Shown one piece after another: positions 8,489 through 16,624 of a stretch of DNA of 64,000 nt. Position 1 is the first letter of the stretch, and every line of letters begins with the position of its first letter. The stretch is from Pacificispira sp040217575 (lineage in GTDB: Bacteria > Pseudomonadota > Alphaproteobacteria > UBA8366 > Aestuariispiraceae), in assembly GCA_040217575.1 (NCBI GenBank), contig JAVJPW010000002.1:124001-188000 (forward strand), given 5' to 3'. The notes beneath the pieces were generated by a model. That model had not been told where the DNA came from and ran no database searches. It worked only from the letters and a program-made list of their open reading frames with translations. The position numbers were made by a program, and so were the translations under genes.

Positions 8489-8590
8489 GTCGTTTTCGTC
8501 CCTATTTCAGCCGGTCCGCGGCTTGTTCGCCGGGGCTTCGGACCGCATAGTGTCGGGACAGATGACGGGATGCAATCCGGGTGTAGGCGT

Positions 8591-9154
8591 ATGGCGCATT
8601 TAGCAAGCAGGGACCCCCGCGCACGCACGCAGGTGCCGCCCTTGTGCGCGCACCCGGACTGTCTGGAAGACGGGGTTCACCCGGCGCCGCGGTCGCGGGA
8701 CCGTTTGCGGGACTATCTTTGGTTCTGCAAGGAACATGCGCGCGAATACAATGCCGCCTGGGACTATTGCCGCGGCCTGGGTCAGGCACAGATCGACGCC
8801 ATCATCCGCCAGGACGTGACCTGGGGCCGCCCGACCTGGCCGCTTGGCATGCACAAGGGGCCGGGCGGGCTCGGCGATTTCACGGTGCGCGACACGTCGG
8901 GCCTGTTTGACCTGGACCGTGAACCGGACCAGCCGCCGGACAATTCCCCCGTCGGCAGCGAACGCTGGGCCATGCGGGTTCTGGGCCTTTCAGCGCCCCT
9001 CACCTTGACCGGTCTGAAAGCGCGCTATAAGGAATTGGCAAAACAGCTCCACCCAGACGTGAATGGCGGTGCCGACGTCCAGGCGGAAGAGCGGTTTAAG
9101 AAGATCAATCTGGCCTATGCGACTTTGCGCGCTACCTTGTCGGCAAGGCCTTAA
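8591..9154 (+). CDS. J-domain (DnaJ-like) protein upstream of cobS
   Basis: 187 aa. A C-terminal J domain at about residues 125-187 contains LTGLKARYKELAKQLHPDVN with the HPD motif and FKKINLAYATLR. The N-terminal part (CAHPDCLEDGVHPAPRSRDR and LWFCKEHAREYNAAWDYCRG) has Cys and His residues that could bind zinc and is typical of this alphaproteobacterial subfamily. I chose the ATG at 8591 because homologues begin shortly before the SRDP motif; the ATG at 8570 is an alternative. Likely a co-chaperone for DnaK. The link to cobaltochelatase assembly is only positional. Confidence 0.85.
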   Translation: MAHLASRDPRARTQVPPLCAHPDCLEDGVHPAPRSRDRLRDYLWFCKEHAREYNAAWDYCRGLGQAQIDAIIRQDVTWGRPTWPLGMHKGPGGLGDFTVRDTSGLFDLDREPDQPPDNSPVGSERWAMRVLGLSAPLTLTGLKARYKELAKQLHPDVNGGADVQAEERFKKINLAYATLRATLSARP

Positions 9155-9220
9155 ACCCGGTGGCGGGGCAATCCCGCCTATCGACCAAGCGTAACACCGA
9201 ACCGAAAGCCCAGAAGACCG

Positions 9221-10213
9221 ATGACCAGTCACAGTGACGCCGCGTTCCCGGCAGATGCGCCGGATATCGAAATTTCCGTTCGCCAGACCTTCGGCCTGGA
9301 CAGCGACATGACCGCGCCCGCCTTTTCCGAACGCGGCGAACATGTGCCCGATATCGACGACACCTATGTCTTTGACCGGGACACGACGATGGCGATCCTG
9401 GCAGGCTTTGCGCACAACCGCCGCGTGATGATCCAGGGGTATCACGGCACGGGGAAGTCGACCCATATCGAACAAGTCGCCGCCCGCCTGAACTGGCCGT
9501 GCGTCCGGGTCAACCTGGACAGCCATATCAGCCGGATCGACCTGGTCGGCAAGGACGCGATCGTTCTCAAGGACGGCATGCAGGTGACGGAATTCCGCGA
9601 AGGGATCCTGCCCTGGGCGCTGCAGAACCCGGTCGCCATTTGTTTCGACGAATACGATGCGGGCCGGCCGGACGTGATGTTCGTGATCCAGCGCGTCCTG
9701 GAAATCGAAGGCAAGCTGACCCTGCTGGACCAGTCGAAGGTCATCCGCCCGCACCCCTATTTCCGGCTGTTTTCCACCGCGAACACGGTCGGGCTGGGCG
9801 ATACGTCGGGCCTGTATCACGGCACACAGCAGATCAACCAGGGTCAGATGGACCGCTGGTCCATCGTCACCACGCTGAACTATCTGCCCCATGACGAGGA
9901 AACCCGCATCATTCTGGCGAAATGTCCGGAATTCGACACGGATGAGGGTCGCGACCAGATTGCCGCCATGGTGCATCTGGCCGACATGACCCGGACCGGT
10001 TTCATCGGCGGTGATATTTCCACGGTCATGAGCCCGCGCACGGTTTTGACCTGGACCCAGAATGCCCGAATCTTCAACGATATCGGCTTCGCCTTCCGGG
10101 TTACGTTCCTGAACAAGTGCGACGAGACGGAACGGTCCACCATCGCCGAATATTACCAGCGCTGCTTCGGCGAGGAGCTGCCGGATTCCACCGCCGCGGT
10201 TCAGGTCCACTGA
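9221..10213 (+). CDS. cobS: Cobaltochelatase subunit CobS (AAA+ ATPase)
   Basis: 330 aa. AAA+ motor subunit that, with CobT and CobN, inserts Co2+ into hydrogenobyrinate a,c-diamide in aerobic-type cobalamin synthesis; cytoplasmic. Walker A GYHGTGKS is at residues 73-80 and Walker B ICFDEYDAG at about 140-147; the sensor region LFSTANTVGLGDTSGLYHGT follows. The N-terminal FGLDSDMTAPAFSERGEHVP is the usual CobS leader. cobT follows after 44 nt with its own GAGAGGAG site. cobN is about 11 kb away on the other strand. Confidence 0.96.
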   Translation: MTSHSDAAFPADAPDIEISVRQTFGLDSDMTAPAFSERGEHVPDIDDTYVFDRDTTMAILAGFAHNRRVMIQGYHGTGKSTHIEQVAARLNWPCVRVNLDSHISRIDLVGKDAIVLKDGMQVTEFREGILPWALQNPVAICFDEYDAGRPDVMFVIQRVLEIEGKLTLLDQSKVIRPHPYFRLFSTANTVGLGDTSGLYHGTQQINQGQMDRWSIVTTLNYLPHDEETRIILAKCPEFDTDEGRDQIAAMVHLADMTRTGFIGGDISTVMSPRTVLTWTQNARIFNDIGFAFRVTFLNKCDETERSTIAEYYQRCFGEELPDSTAAVQVH

Positions 10214-10257
10214 TCTCTCGATAAGGTGAGGTAGGGGCCTGAGAGGAGCAGCGCCAA

Positions 10258-12162
10258 ATGAGCAGTGATCGCGAAGGACCGCTAGAGGCGTTCAAGCGCG
10301 CCAACGCCGCCGCCTTTCGCGCGGTGGCGAAACGCCCGGATATCGAAGTCGCCTATGGCGCCGACCCCGCCCATATGACGGGCGAACGGGCGCGCCTGCC
10401 CTTTCCCGCGCGTCATCTGCCGAAGGAAGAAGTCGCCCAGGTCCGCGGCGAAGGCGACCAGCTTGCCTGTCGGCTGCGCTATCACGATGCGAAGGCCCAT
10501 GCGAAGCAGCGCCCGGCCGGGGAAGTCGCCCCTGTCCTTTTCGACGCGCTGGAAACCGCGCGGGTGGAAGCGCTGGGCGCCAGAAACAGGGCGGGGCTTT
10601 CCGCCAATCTGGCCGCCGCGATGGACCAGCGCTATCGCCGCATGGGATTCCACCGGATCGAGGAACGCACGGAAAGCACCCTGCCGGAGGTCGTGCGCCT
10701 TCTGGCCCGGGAACAGCTGACGGGGGCCCCGCCGCCCGACGCGGCGGCAAAGGCGGTCGACCTGTGGCGCGGTCAGCTGGCGCCCAAGATCGCGCAGGCA
10801 CTGGGCGAACTGGGTCAGGTCATGGGCGACCAGACGGCCTATGCCGAAGCGGCGCGCAAGCTGATCCGGGACATGGAAATCGACCTGGGCGATGACGACG
10901 GCACGGACACGTCCGACGATGCCGCGGACGACGACGATCAGGACCAGACCGACAATCAGGTCCAGGGCCAGGATGAGGAGCCGGGCGGCGAATCCGAATC
11001 CAGCGAATCCGAAGGCAGCGCCGAAGCCGCCATGGGCGAGGGGGAGGAAGACGACCAGGGCGAATTTTCCGACGAGGATATGGCCGGCGAGATGATGCAG
11101 GCACCGGGCGCCGAACAGCCCGGCGATTCCGGCAAGCGCTGGCGCCCGGAAAACGACCTGTCGAACGTGCCGAAGGAAAAGTTCTACAAGGCCTATCTGG
11201 AAAGCTTTGACGAGGTGGTCGGCGCAGAGGACCTGTGCGACCCGGAGGAGCTGACCCGCCTTCGCACCATGCTGGACCAGCAGCTGAGTCACCTTCAGGG
11301 CATCATCGGTAAACTTGCCAACCGGCTTCAGCGCCGCCTGATGGCACAGCAGCAGCGGTCCTGGGACTTCGACCTGGAAGAAGGGCTTCTGGATACCGCG
11401 CGCCTGGACCGTGTCGTCACCAACCCGTCGCACCCGCTGTCCTTCAAGATGGAAAAGGACACGAAATTCCGCGACACGGTGGTCAGTCTTCTGATCGACA
11501 ATTCCGGGTCCATGCGCGGGCGGCCGATTTCCATTGCCGCCATGTCCGCGGACATTCTGGCGCGCACGCTGGAACGCTGCGGTGTGCAGGTGGAAATCCT
11601 GGGCTTCACGACGCGCGCCTGGAAGGGCGGGCAGTCCCGCGAACGCTGGCTGGCGGACGGCAAGCCCGCCAATCCGGGTCGCCTGAACGATTTGCGCCAT
11701 ATCGTCTATAAGCCGGCGGACCTTCCCTATCGCCGGGCGCGCAAGAATCTGGGCCTGATGCTGCGCGAAGGGCTGTTGAAGGAAAATATCGACGGTGAGG
11801 CATTGTTGTGGGCGCATCAGCGCCTGATTGCCCGGCCCGAAGAACGCCGCATCATGATGGTGATTTCCGACGGCGCGCCGGTCGACGATTCGACCCTGTC
11901 GGTGAACCCGGGCAATTACCTGGAACGCCACCTGCGGGACGTCATCGACTATATTGAAACAAAATCGCCGGTCGAAATCGTCGCCATCGGCATTGGCCAT
12001 GACGTGACCCGGTATTACCGCCGGGCCGTCACCATCGTCGATGTCGACCAGCTGGGCGGGACGATGATGGAACAGTTGGCCGACCTGTTCGAGGATGAGG
12101 CGGAACTGCCCCGCGGCCGGCGCCGGGAAAACCGTCTGGAGCCGATCCGGGCGCGGCGTTAG
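10258..12162 (+). CDS. cobT: Cobaltochelatase subunit CobT
   Basis: 634 aa, normal length for CobT. An N-terminal helical domain is followed by a very acidic Asp/Glu-rich linker at about residues 210-290 and a C-terminal von Willebrand A domain with the MIDAS motif DNSGS starting at D414 (LLIDNSGSMRGRP). The second metal-site segment is MVISDGAPVDD. It forms the chaperone-like ring with CobS that drives the CobN catalytic subunit. Convergent with the Asp/Glu-racemase-like gene, leaving only 9 nt between stops. Confidence 0.96.
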   Translation: MSSDREGPLEAFKRANAAAFRAVAKRPDIEVAYGADPAHMTGERARLPFPARHLPKEEVAQVRGEGDQLACRLRYHDAKAHAKQRPAGEVAPVLFDALETARVEALGARNRAGLSANLAAAMDQRYRRMGFHRIEERTESTLPEVVRLLAREQLTGAPPPDAAAKAVDLWRGQLAPKIAQALGELGQVMGDQTAYAEAARKLIRDMEIDLGDDDGTDTSDDAADDDDQDQTDNQVQGQDEEPGGESESSESEGSAEAAMGEGEEDDQGEFSDEDMAGEMMQAPGAEQPGDSGKRWRPENDLSNVPKEKFYKAYLESFDEVVGAEDLCDPEELTRLRTMLDQQLSHLQGIIGKLANRLQRRLMAQQQRSWDFDLEEGLLDTARLDRVVTNPSHPLSFKMEKDTKFRDTVVSLLIDNSGSMRGRPISIAAMSADILARTLERCGVQVEILGFTTRAWKGGQSRERWLADGKPANPGRLNDLRHIVYKPADLPYRRARKNLGLMLREGLLKENIDGEALLWAHQRLIARPEERRIMMVISDGAPVDDSTLSVNPGNYLERHLRDVIDYIETKSPVEIVAIGIGHDVTRYYRRAVTIVDVDQLGGTMMEQLADLFEDEAELPRGRRRENRLEPIRARR

Positions 12163-12171
12163 CCGGGACCA

Positions 12172-12996
12172 CTACCCCTTCAGCGTTCCCAACAGCGTGC
12201 CATGTTCGCCTTCCGGGGCGATGCCCAGCGTCCGGAAGATATTCCAGTAAAGCGCGAAGTCGGACGACACGACGGGTTTCCCCAGCGATGCCTCCCACCC
12301 CTGGACGTGATGCAGGGCCCGGCGTGGCTGACCGTCCGATGCGCGGCGCCAGTTCGGCATGCCGTTGACGACGATGGCATCGGCGGCTGGCGCCTGTTCC
12401 GCCACATATTCCATCGACTTCTGCGCCAGTTCATGCGGAAAGATCCAATGGCAGTCGTTCACTTCCTGTTGGGTGGCATAGAAGCCCTGGTCGACGAAAT
12501 TCCCGACATACAGGATGTCGAATCCCGCATCGCGCAGGAACCGCGCCGTGCCGTCCCGCCAGTCGGGCCAGAAATAGACGCTGTTCAGTGCAATCTTTTC
12601 CACGTTCAGTGCCCGCAATCCCTCCACCAGGCTTAGTCCCGCCATATGCAGCGGGACCTGATAGGTGTCTTCCATCCGGTCGCAAAAATCGCGGATGTCC
12701 TGGGGCGTACGCCCGCCGGTATGGGACCAGTTGGTACCAACCTGGCCGACCACATCGGCCCCGGCATTGGAGAAGCAATGCACGAACTCTTCCAGCAGGC
12801 CGAAATTCTTCGCCCGCTGGTCCAGCTTGTGGGCATATTCCGTCACATGCAGAAGGCGACCGTGAACCCCCACCGTGTCCGGCGCGATGCGCAGGAAATC
12901 GCTGGGCGCAGCGTCGAAATCATGGGGCGGTGCGGTGAAGCCCACCGTATGGGGGAAAAGCTTGTTCTTCGGGTCCAGCCAGCGTTCGGGTTTCAT
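12172..12996 (-). CDS. Asp/Glu racemase-superfamily protein (maleate isomerase / arylmalonate decarboxylase-like) without the two active-site cysteines
   Basis: 274 aa. The two-lobed fold is recognisable from AGADVVGQVGTNWSHTGG and, in the second lobe, VEKIALNSVYFWPDWRDGTA and PAADAIVVNGMPNWRR. In working racemases and maleate isomerases a Cys sits after each conserved strand. Here those positions are occupied by Gly at about 87 and 212, and no Cys lies in either motif. It therefore cannot use the usual two-Cys or single-Cys mechanism. Function unknown; a binding protein or a different lyase are options. It stands alone between convergent cobT and divergent ctaA. A GGGGAGG ribosome-binding site lies inside a small hairpin. 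Confidence 0.75.
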   Translation of the reverse strand: MKPERWLDPKNKLFPHTVGFTAPPHDFDAAPSDFLRIAPDTVGVHGRLLHVTEYAHKLDQRAKNFGLLEEFVHCFSNAGADVVGQVGTNWSHTGGRTPQDIRDFCDRMEDTYQVPLHMAGLSLVEGLRALNVEKIALNSVYFWPDWRDGTARFLRDAGFDILYVGNFVDQGFYATQQEVNDCHWIFPHELAQKSMEYVAEQAPAADAIVVNGMPNWRRASDGQPRRALHHVQGWEASLGKPVVSSDFALYWNIFRTLGIAPEGEHGTLLGTLKG

Positions 12997-13002
12997 TCAA
13001 TG

Positions 13003-13022
13003 TGCCTCCCCATCATGGATGG
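13003..13022 (-). promoter_or_regulatory. Hairpin covering the ribosome-binding site of the racemase-like gene
   Basis: Read on the minus strand, CCCCATC pairs with GATGGGG across a 3-nt loop (13006-13022). The right arm forms most of the GGGGAGG ribosome-binding site located 7 nt before the ATG at 12996. A seven-pair GC-rich stem of this kind could limit translation initiation. Whether it acts as a switch or thermometer is unknown. Confidence 0.45.
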
Positions 13023-13166
13023 GGTCCAGTATTCGCGCGATCCCGCGGCGCCGTAAACTGCGAAGAAGCAGGCCCGGTCATATCAAATCCGATATGCGGA
13101 CAAGGCGCCTGTCTGCGACGCGTCGCCGCGCTTTCCCGCCGGGCCGCATGGGGATATGTAATCGCC

Positions 13167-14231
13167 ATGACGACACTTGCCCGACCGACCGCCGACGATG
13201 ACAGCCGCGCCGATGCGCGCGCGGTCGGCCTGTGGCTGTGCGCCAGCGCCTTCATGATCTTTGCCATGATGATCATCGGGGCGATCACCCGGCTGACGGA
13301 ATCGGGCCTGAGCATGGTCGAATGGCGCCCGCTGGTCGGCGCGCTTCCGCCGTTGAGCGAGGCGGAGTGGGAACGCGTCTTCGCGCTTTACCGGGAAACG
13401 TCGCAATACCGGCTGATGAACAGCGGCATGACACTGGACGCGTTCAAGGACATCTTCTTCTGGGAATGGTTTCACCGGTTCTGGGGCCGCATGATCGGTG
13501 TCGTCTATGCGCTGCCGTTCTTCTGGTTCCTGTTGCGCGGGCGGGTGCCCGGCGCCCAGAAGCCGCATCTGTGGGTGCTGTTGTTCCTGGGCGGACTTCA
13601 GGGCGTGATCGGCATGTGGATGGTCGAAAGCGGTTTCGCAGACCGGGTGGAGGTAAGCCAGTATCGATTGGCCGTCCATCTGGGCCTCGCTTTTTTGATC
13701 CTGGGATATACGGTCTGGCTGATCCTGGATCTTCTGGCCCCGGTGGAAGGCGGCCGGAAGCCGGTCCCGCGCGGCCTTCGGCGGCTGGGCGCATGGGCCC
13801 ACGCCTCGATCTTCTTTACCGTCCTTTATGGTGCGCTGGTCGCCGGCCTGAATGCCGGGATGATTTTCAACGAATGGCCGACCATGGATGGCGGGTTCCT
13901 GCCCGGCGGCTATTGGCAGGCTGACTTGGGCTGGCTCAGCCTGTTTGAAACCCACGCCGCCGTGCAGTTCAATCACCGAATGCTGGCCTATGTCACGGCG
14001 GTGTCGGCGCTGGCGCTGTGGCTGCTGGCGCGTCGGGCACGGCTGTCGCCGCGCGCGCATCTTTCGATCGATGCGCTGGCAGCGATGACGCTGATCCAGA
14101 TCGGGCTTGGGATTGCGACCTTGCTAAGTGTGGTCGCCCTGCCGCTGGCGGTGCTGCACCAGGCGGGGGCGGCAATCACCTTCTGTCTGTCGCTGTGGGT
14201 CCTGAAGGAATTGAGGGGCAGCAGGTCCTGA
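13167..14231 (+). CDS. ctaA: Heme A synthase (COX15/CtaA family)
   Basis: 354 aa from the ATG at 13167; an upstream in-frame ATG at 13002 gives a non-hydrophobic, non-family N-terminus. Converts heme O to heme A for aa3-type cytochrome oxidase; integral membrane protein with about eight helices. Conserved heme-ligand histidines are in FFWEWFHRFWGR, YRLAVHLGLAF, VQFNHRMLAY and VLHQAGAAI. The ITRLTESGLSMVEWRP motif is diagnostic of the alphaproteobacterial (type 2) family. The stop codon lies within a strong inverted repeat shared with the convergent doxX. Confidence 0.95.
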   Translation: MTTLARPTADDDSRADARAVGLWLCASAFMIFAMMIIGAITRLTESGLSMVEWRPLVGALPPLSEAEWERVFALYRETSQYRLMNSGMTLDAFKDIFFWEWFHRFWGRMIGVVYALPFFWFLLRGRVPGAQKPHLWVLLFLGGLQGVIGMWMVESGFADRVEVSQYRLAVHLGLAFLILGYTVWLILDLLAPVEGGRKPVPRGLRRLGAWAHASIFFTVLYGALVAGLNAGMIFNEWPTMDGGFLPGGYWQADLGWLSLFETHAAVQFNHRMLAYVTAVSALALWLLARRARLSPRAHLSIDALAAMTLIQIGLGIATLLSVVALPLAVLHQAGAAITFCLSLWVLKELRGSRS

Positions 14232-14242
14232 TCTGCTGCCCC
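14215..14242. terminator. Perfect 10-bp inverted repeat spanning the ctaA stop
   Basis: GGGGCAGCAG (14215-14224) and CTGCTGCCCC (14233-14242) are perfect reverse complements around an 8-nt loop that contains the ctaA TGA. It sits between the convergent ctaA and doxX genes, as a bidirectional terminator would, but no T-run follows on either strand. A second small hairpin (CCCCG-AA-CGGGG) lies at 14253-14264. Confidence 0.5.
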
Positions 14243-14268
14243 CCGGTACCCGCCCCGAACGGGGTGTC

Positions 14269-14727
14269 TTAGAATTCGCGGCCGATCAGGCGGTCGACCG
14301 ACAGCCAGCCGCCGCCGCGGATGACAAAGAAGATGGCGGCCACCATCCACAGAAGCGGATATTCATAGCCGCCGTCGGTCCACATGAACCCGTTAGCGCT
14401 GTGAAACGCGACGGCCTGTGCCATGAAGACGGCAATGGCGACCGCCACCGGACGGGTCAGAAGACCCGCGATCAACAGAATGCCGCCGACGAATTCCACC
14501 AGCGCGACCAGAAGCGCCAGTTCATAGCCCGGCACAAGGCCGACACTTTCGAAGAACTGGCCGGTGCCTTCCAGCGCGCCCGGCGTGAACAGCTTCCCGA
14601 CCCCGTGCGGGATCAACAGCGCGCCGGTCGTCACCCGAAGAAGGGGTTCGGCGAAGGGCTGTACCGCTTCCGCAATAGGACGGGTGAAGGGAAGGATGGG
14701 TTTTGCTTCATATGCGGTATCGGACAT
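14269..14727 (-). CDS. DoxX family membrane protein
   Basis: 152 aa with about four hydrophobic helices. Family features include LLRVTTGALLIPHGVGKLF near the N-terminus, followed by GLVPGYELALLVALVEFVGG and LTRPVAVAIAVFMAQAVAFH. DoxX-like proteins are small membrane proteins linked to quinone or thiol redox processes in some species, but this subfamily is uncharacterised. Convergent with ctaA. Its upstream region is the 330-nt spacer holding a candidate small RNA. Confidence 0.88.
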   Translation of the reverse strand: MSDTAYEAKPILPFTRPIAEAVQPFAEPLLRVTTGALLIPHGVGKLFTPGALEGTGQFFESVGLVPGYELALLVALVEFVGGILLIAGLLTRPVAVAIAVFMAQAVAFHSANGFMWTDGGYEYPLLWMVAAIFFVIRGGGWLSVDRLIGREF

Positions 14728-14884
14728 TTGGGTTCGTTTCCTTTGTCGATGCGGGCCATTTTCCGGCAGCCGCTGTTTTGTGAATTTCCAAGTCCGACAG
14801 ATAGCAATCGCCCCACAGGAAACAAATAGGCTGAAATGAAAATGATTGTTTCCGATTCATCATCATTCGTGAGGAGGTTGGAGA

Positions 14885-15031
14885 AATTTTGGCCGAAACC
14901 GGCCTGCGGGCCCGCTTGCCCGGGATAATCCGCCCGACCCGTCGATAGTAAGGATCGTTACTACCTCGGTTCTTGTTTCTCTCTCCCCTACCAAAACTAA
15001 ACCGCCCCGGAATTTCCGGGGCGGCTTTTTC
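14885..15031 (+). ncRNA. Candidate small RNA with three hairpins and a rho-independent terminator
   Basis: The spacer 14728-15057 has no convincing gene, but its right half forms consecutive hairpins on the plus strand: GCCG-AAA-CGGC type at 14891-14904, CGGGC/GCCCG at 14907-14922 and TAGTAA/TTACTA at 14946-14963. An unstructured pyrimidine-rich stretch with CTCTCTCCCC follows, resembling anti-Shine-Dalgarno motifs of alphaproteobacterial sRNAs, and then a perfect terminator stem with a T-run. The gene to the left (doxX) reads away and the gene to the right is on the other strand, so a plus-strand terminator here has no coding client. The 5' end is a guess; I found no clear promoter. Confidence 0.45.
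15002..15030 (+). terminator. Strong rho-independent terminator
   Basis: CCGCCCCGGAA pairs perfectly with TTCCGGGGCGG (11 bp, tight loop; 15002-15024), followed by C then TTTTT. On the minus strand the same stem is followed by TTTAGTTTT, so it may also terminate the UxaA-family operon that ends at 15058. Confidence 0.85.
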
Positions 15032-15057
15032 TTTACGCGATGGTCCGGTGCGGCCGA

Positions 15058-16227
15058 TCAGGCGCTGCGGTAAAGCTTCGTCATCACGAATTCGCGGTGT
15101 TTCAGCGCTTCCGCCGCGGTTAAACGGCCGTTGCAGGTCCGAAGCGTGATGTCGATCAGCGCATCGCCTGCCTCGTCCAGTGTCATTTCACCCCGCAGGA
15201 TGCCGGAACAGTCCAGATCGACATGTTCCCCCATCTCGCGCGCGGTTTTCGGATTGGCCGTCAGCTTGATGACCGGTTCGATCGGGTTGCCGATGATGTT
15301 GCCCTGACCTGTCGGGAACAGGTGAACGACGAACCCGGCCGCCGCCTGAAGCGTCACGCATTCCGCCGCCGCAGACGACGTATCCATGAAATACAGGCCC
15401 GGCCCCTTTTCCGGTGCTTCCGCCGGTTCCAGGACATCGATGAATTTGGTCTTCTTGCCGATCTTCTGCAGGTTGCCGAAGGCCTTTTCCTCGATCGTCG
15501 TCAGACCGCCCGCGATGTTACCGGCGGTCGGCTGGCTTTCCGACAGGTCGGACGTCTTGTGCGGTTCAATCACCTCGTCCATGTAGGCCTGCCACGTCGC
15601 CATGAACTTCTTCGCCGCCTCGGGCGTCGCGGCGCGTTCGGCGCACACGGTTTCCGCCCCCGTCAGTTCCGAAGTTTCCCCGAAACAGGTGTAACAGCCC
15701 AGCGGATCGACCTTGTCGATGAAGTTGCCGACCGTCGGATTGGACGCCAGACCGGATGTCGTGTCCGATTCACCGCATTTGGTGGAAACCCACAATTCCC
15801 CCATTTCGCAGGGTTCGCGCTGAAGTTCCGTCGCCCACTGCACGAATTCCTTCGCCTTGCGGGACGCTTGTGCGACACAGTTGATTTCGCCCTGTCCTTC
15901 GATGGCGAACCCTTCGACCGGCTTTCCGGTCTTGGCGATGCCCTCGACGATGCGCCCGGTCCATTTCGGTTCGATGCCGATGACGATGACCGCCGCCACG
16001 TTCGGGTTGCATCCGGTGCCGATCAGGGTGCGGAAATGCAGATCCAGGTCCGCACCGAACTGCAGCCGCCCGTAATGGTGCGGCAGCGCCAGACAGCCGT
16101 CGATGTTGTTCGCCACCTTTTCACAGGCCGCGTTCGACAGATCGTCCAGCGGCAGAATGACGACATGGTTGCGAATACCGACCCGGCCGTTTTCGCGGCG
16201 ATAGCCGTTGAAAGTCTTGCCCGCCAT
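15058..16227 (-). CDS. UxaA-family lyase large subunit (sulfolactate sulfo-lyase SuyB-like, or altronate/galactarate dehydratase type)
   Basis: 389 aa. It begins GKTFNGYRRENGRVGIRNHV, the classic start of the catalytic part of altronate and galactarate dehydratases and of SuyB. Later family blocks include STKCGESDTTSGLASNP and LFPTGQGNIIGNPIEPV, with Cys residues at positions that suggest a metal site. The separate small SAF subunit encoded 2 nt upstream, with a large subunit of about 390 aa, is the architecture of (2R)-sulfolactate sulfo-lyase SuyAB, but split dehydratases exist too, so the substrate is unsettled. I used the ATG at 16227, which has an AGAGGTGG site, rather than the GTG at 16236. 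Confidence 0.85.
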   Translation of the reverse strand: MAGKTFNGYRRENGRVGIRNHVVILPLDDLSNAACEKVANNIDGCLALPHHYGRLQFGADLDLHFRTLIGTGCNPNVAAVIVIGIEPKWTGRIVEGIAKTGKPVEGFAIEGQGEINCVAQASRKAKEFVQWATELQREPCEMGELWVSTKCGESDTTSGLASNPTVGNFIDKVDPLGCYTCFGETSELTGAETVCAERAATPEAAKKFMATWQAYMDEVIEPHKTSDLSESQPTAGNIAGGLTTIEEKAFGNLQKIGKKTKFIDVLEPAEAPEKGPGLYFMDTSSAAAECVTLQAAAGFVVHLFPTGQGNIIGNPIEPVIKLTANPKTAREMGEHVDLDCSGILRGEMTLDEAGDALIDITLRTCNGRLTAAEALKHREFVMTKLYRSA

Positions 16228-16229
16228 TT

Positions 16230-16517
16230 CTACCACCTCTTCGTTTTCATGTTCTGGGTATGGACGTGGCCGCCCTTGGCCACCGCCGATACGATCTTTC
16301 CGATGTCATGGCCGTATTTCAGGACCGTGTCGCCGGCCGCCAGATCGCCCAGCGCGACCTTATGCCCCAGCGGGATGTCGTCCAGCGCCCGGACCGTGAC
16401 CGTTTCGCCCGTTTCCATGACAAGGCCGGTCAGATCGCCGCCCGCCTTGACTGTTTCCACCACTACGACGCCGACCGTGTCGACCGCGTCGTGAACCAGA
16501 AAATCTGGTGCCGCCAT
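16230..16517 (-). CDS. SAF-domain small subunit of the UxaA-family lyase (SuyA-like)
   Basis: 95 aa. An SAF domain: VGVVVVETVKAGGDLTGLV, then ALDDIPLGHKVALGDLAAGD, KYGHDIGKIV and a terminal GGHVHTQNMKTKRW. This is the domain found at the N-terminus of altronate and galactarate dehydratases and as the free alpha subunit SuyA of sulfolactate sulfo-lyase. It shares an operon with the large subunit (2 nt apart). A LysR gene lies upstream on the same strand. Confidence 0.85.
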   Translation of the reverse strand: MAAPDFLVHDAVDTVGVVVVETVKAGGDLTGLVMETGETVTVRALDDIPLGHKVALGDLAAGDTVLKYGHDIGKIVSAVAKGGHVHTQNMKTKRW

Positions 16518-16624
16518 TGAGATGCGCCCCTTTTGTCTGTGTTGATTGGGATGGCACGGTTTATCTTAATTAAAACCGTCGAGGTAGCGAGAAATTCTGG
16601 ATAGTTTCTGAAGAGTTTCTTTCT

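Noticed and set aside
9155..9220. Cobalamin riboswitch before cobS or before the cysK-cobN run
   Set aside because: I looked for a B12-box-like sequence and long leader but the spacers are short and I recognised none.
14834..14926. 30-codon open frame starting MKMIVSDSSS in the doxX upstream spacer
   Set aside because: No good ribosome-binding site, and it runs through the first two hairpins of the candidate small RNA; coding is unlikely.
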